Positions 40,696 through 40,728 of a stretch of 40,728 nucleotides of DNA are shown here, one piece after another. The translations under genes were made by a program, and so were the position numbers. Position 1 is the first letter of the stretch; each line of letters opens with the position of its first letter. The notes beneath the pieces were generated by a model. The model was not told where the DNA came from. It searched no databases and saw nothing but the letters and a program-made list of their open reading frames with translations. Origin of the DNA: an uncultured Pelagibacteraceae bacterium (GTDB lineage: Bacteria > Pseudomonadota > Alphaproteobacteria > Pelagibacterales > Pelagibacteraceae); assembly GCA_902616205.1 (NCBI GenBank), contig CACMRY010000005.1:1-40728 (forward strand), read 5' to 3'.

Positions 40696-40728
40696 TGAGT
40701 AAATATTTAATAAAATTAGGACAAAATT
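40695..40728 (+). CDS. proA: Gamma-glutamyl phosphate reductase, start only (3' partial)
   Basis: The ATG at 40695 overlaps the proB stop (TAATG). Only about eleven codons are in the window, reading MSKYLIKLGQN, which matches the usual opening of ProA, the next enzyme of proline synthesis. The call rests on this short match and on the standard proB-proA order. Confidence 0.65.
   Translation, partial: MSKYLIKLGQN

Noticed and set aside
1..40728. tRNA, rRNA, CRISPR array, insertion sequence or prophage
   Set aside because: No cloverleaf, repeat-spacer pattern, transposase, integrase or phage gene was seen; every gap is short and gene content is housekeeping.

Overview
The window looks like a stretch of chromosome from a SAR11-type marine alphaproteobacterium (Pelagibacterales). 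The evidence is a very AT-rich composition, genes packed with 1-20 base overlaps, no non-coding gap above about 190 bases, and alphaproteobacterial hallmarks: a DUF1476/ATPase-zeta protein, ChvG-ChvI and RegA/ActR regulators, a class I lysyl-tRNA synthetase, AmgK-MurU sugar recycling and MetX-MetW behind a SAM-II-like riboswitch. I saw no mobile element, CRISPR array, rRNA or tRNA, so this reads as core genome. Identification is by motif reading only.

Layout. 1-3.0 kb: the tail of a small heat-shock protein, a small lipoprotein, and a purine salvage group (AzgA-type permease, phosphoribosyltransferase) with a DUF1330 protein. 3.0-5.8 kb: an AlkA-like glycosylase overlapping an EamA transporter, then MsrA overlapping a mercaptopyruvate sulfurtransferase. 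5.8-10 kb: an RND efflux pair whose adaptor appears to lack the TolC-docking helical hairpin. 9.9-11.4 kb: an SLT-like lipoprotein, a secreted thermonuclease-like protein and the ATPase zeta-like inhibitor. 11.4-20.6 kb: gpmA, then a long minus-strand run polA, chvI, chvG, ahcY, tsaE, amgK, murU. 20.7-26.1 kb: bioY, a RegA-like regulator and a tightly coupled four-gene polyamine operon (AR-fold decarboxylase, deoxyhypusine-synthase-like enzyme, N-carbamoylputrescine amidase, agmatine deiminase). 26.1-29.6 kb: a queuosine-precursor-type transporter coupled to rpmB, then pyrD and lysS. 29.7-33.3 kb: trkH, ampG and a NlpC/P60 peptidase. 33.3-35.2 kb: tyrA and hisC. 35.3-37.9 kb: SAM-II-like riboswitch, metX, metW, gloB. 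37.9-40.7 kb: rplU, rpmA, obgE, proB and the first codons of proA.

How the parts fit. Several groups form pathways. Arginine-derived agmatine can pass to putrescine and, by the deoxyhypusine-synthase-like enzyme, probably to homospermidine. Muropeptides can be imported by AmpG, trimmed by the leaderless NlpC/P60 enzyme, and their MurNAc returned to UDP-MurNAc by AmgK and MurU. SAM status controls MetX, while AhcY removes S-adenosylhomocysteine. Most starts lack a Shine-Dalgarno sequence, and several predicted -10 boxes lie so close to the start codon that near-leaderless mRNAs are likely.

The best candidates for something under-described are the polyamine operon, the hairpin-less RND adaptor, and the ChvI receiver that lacks the usual proline after its conserved lysine.
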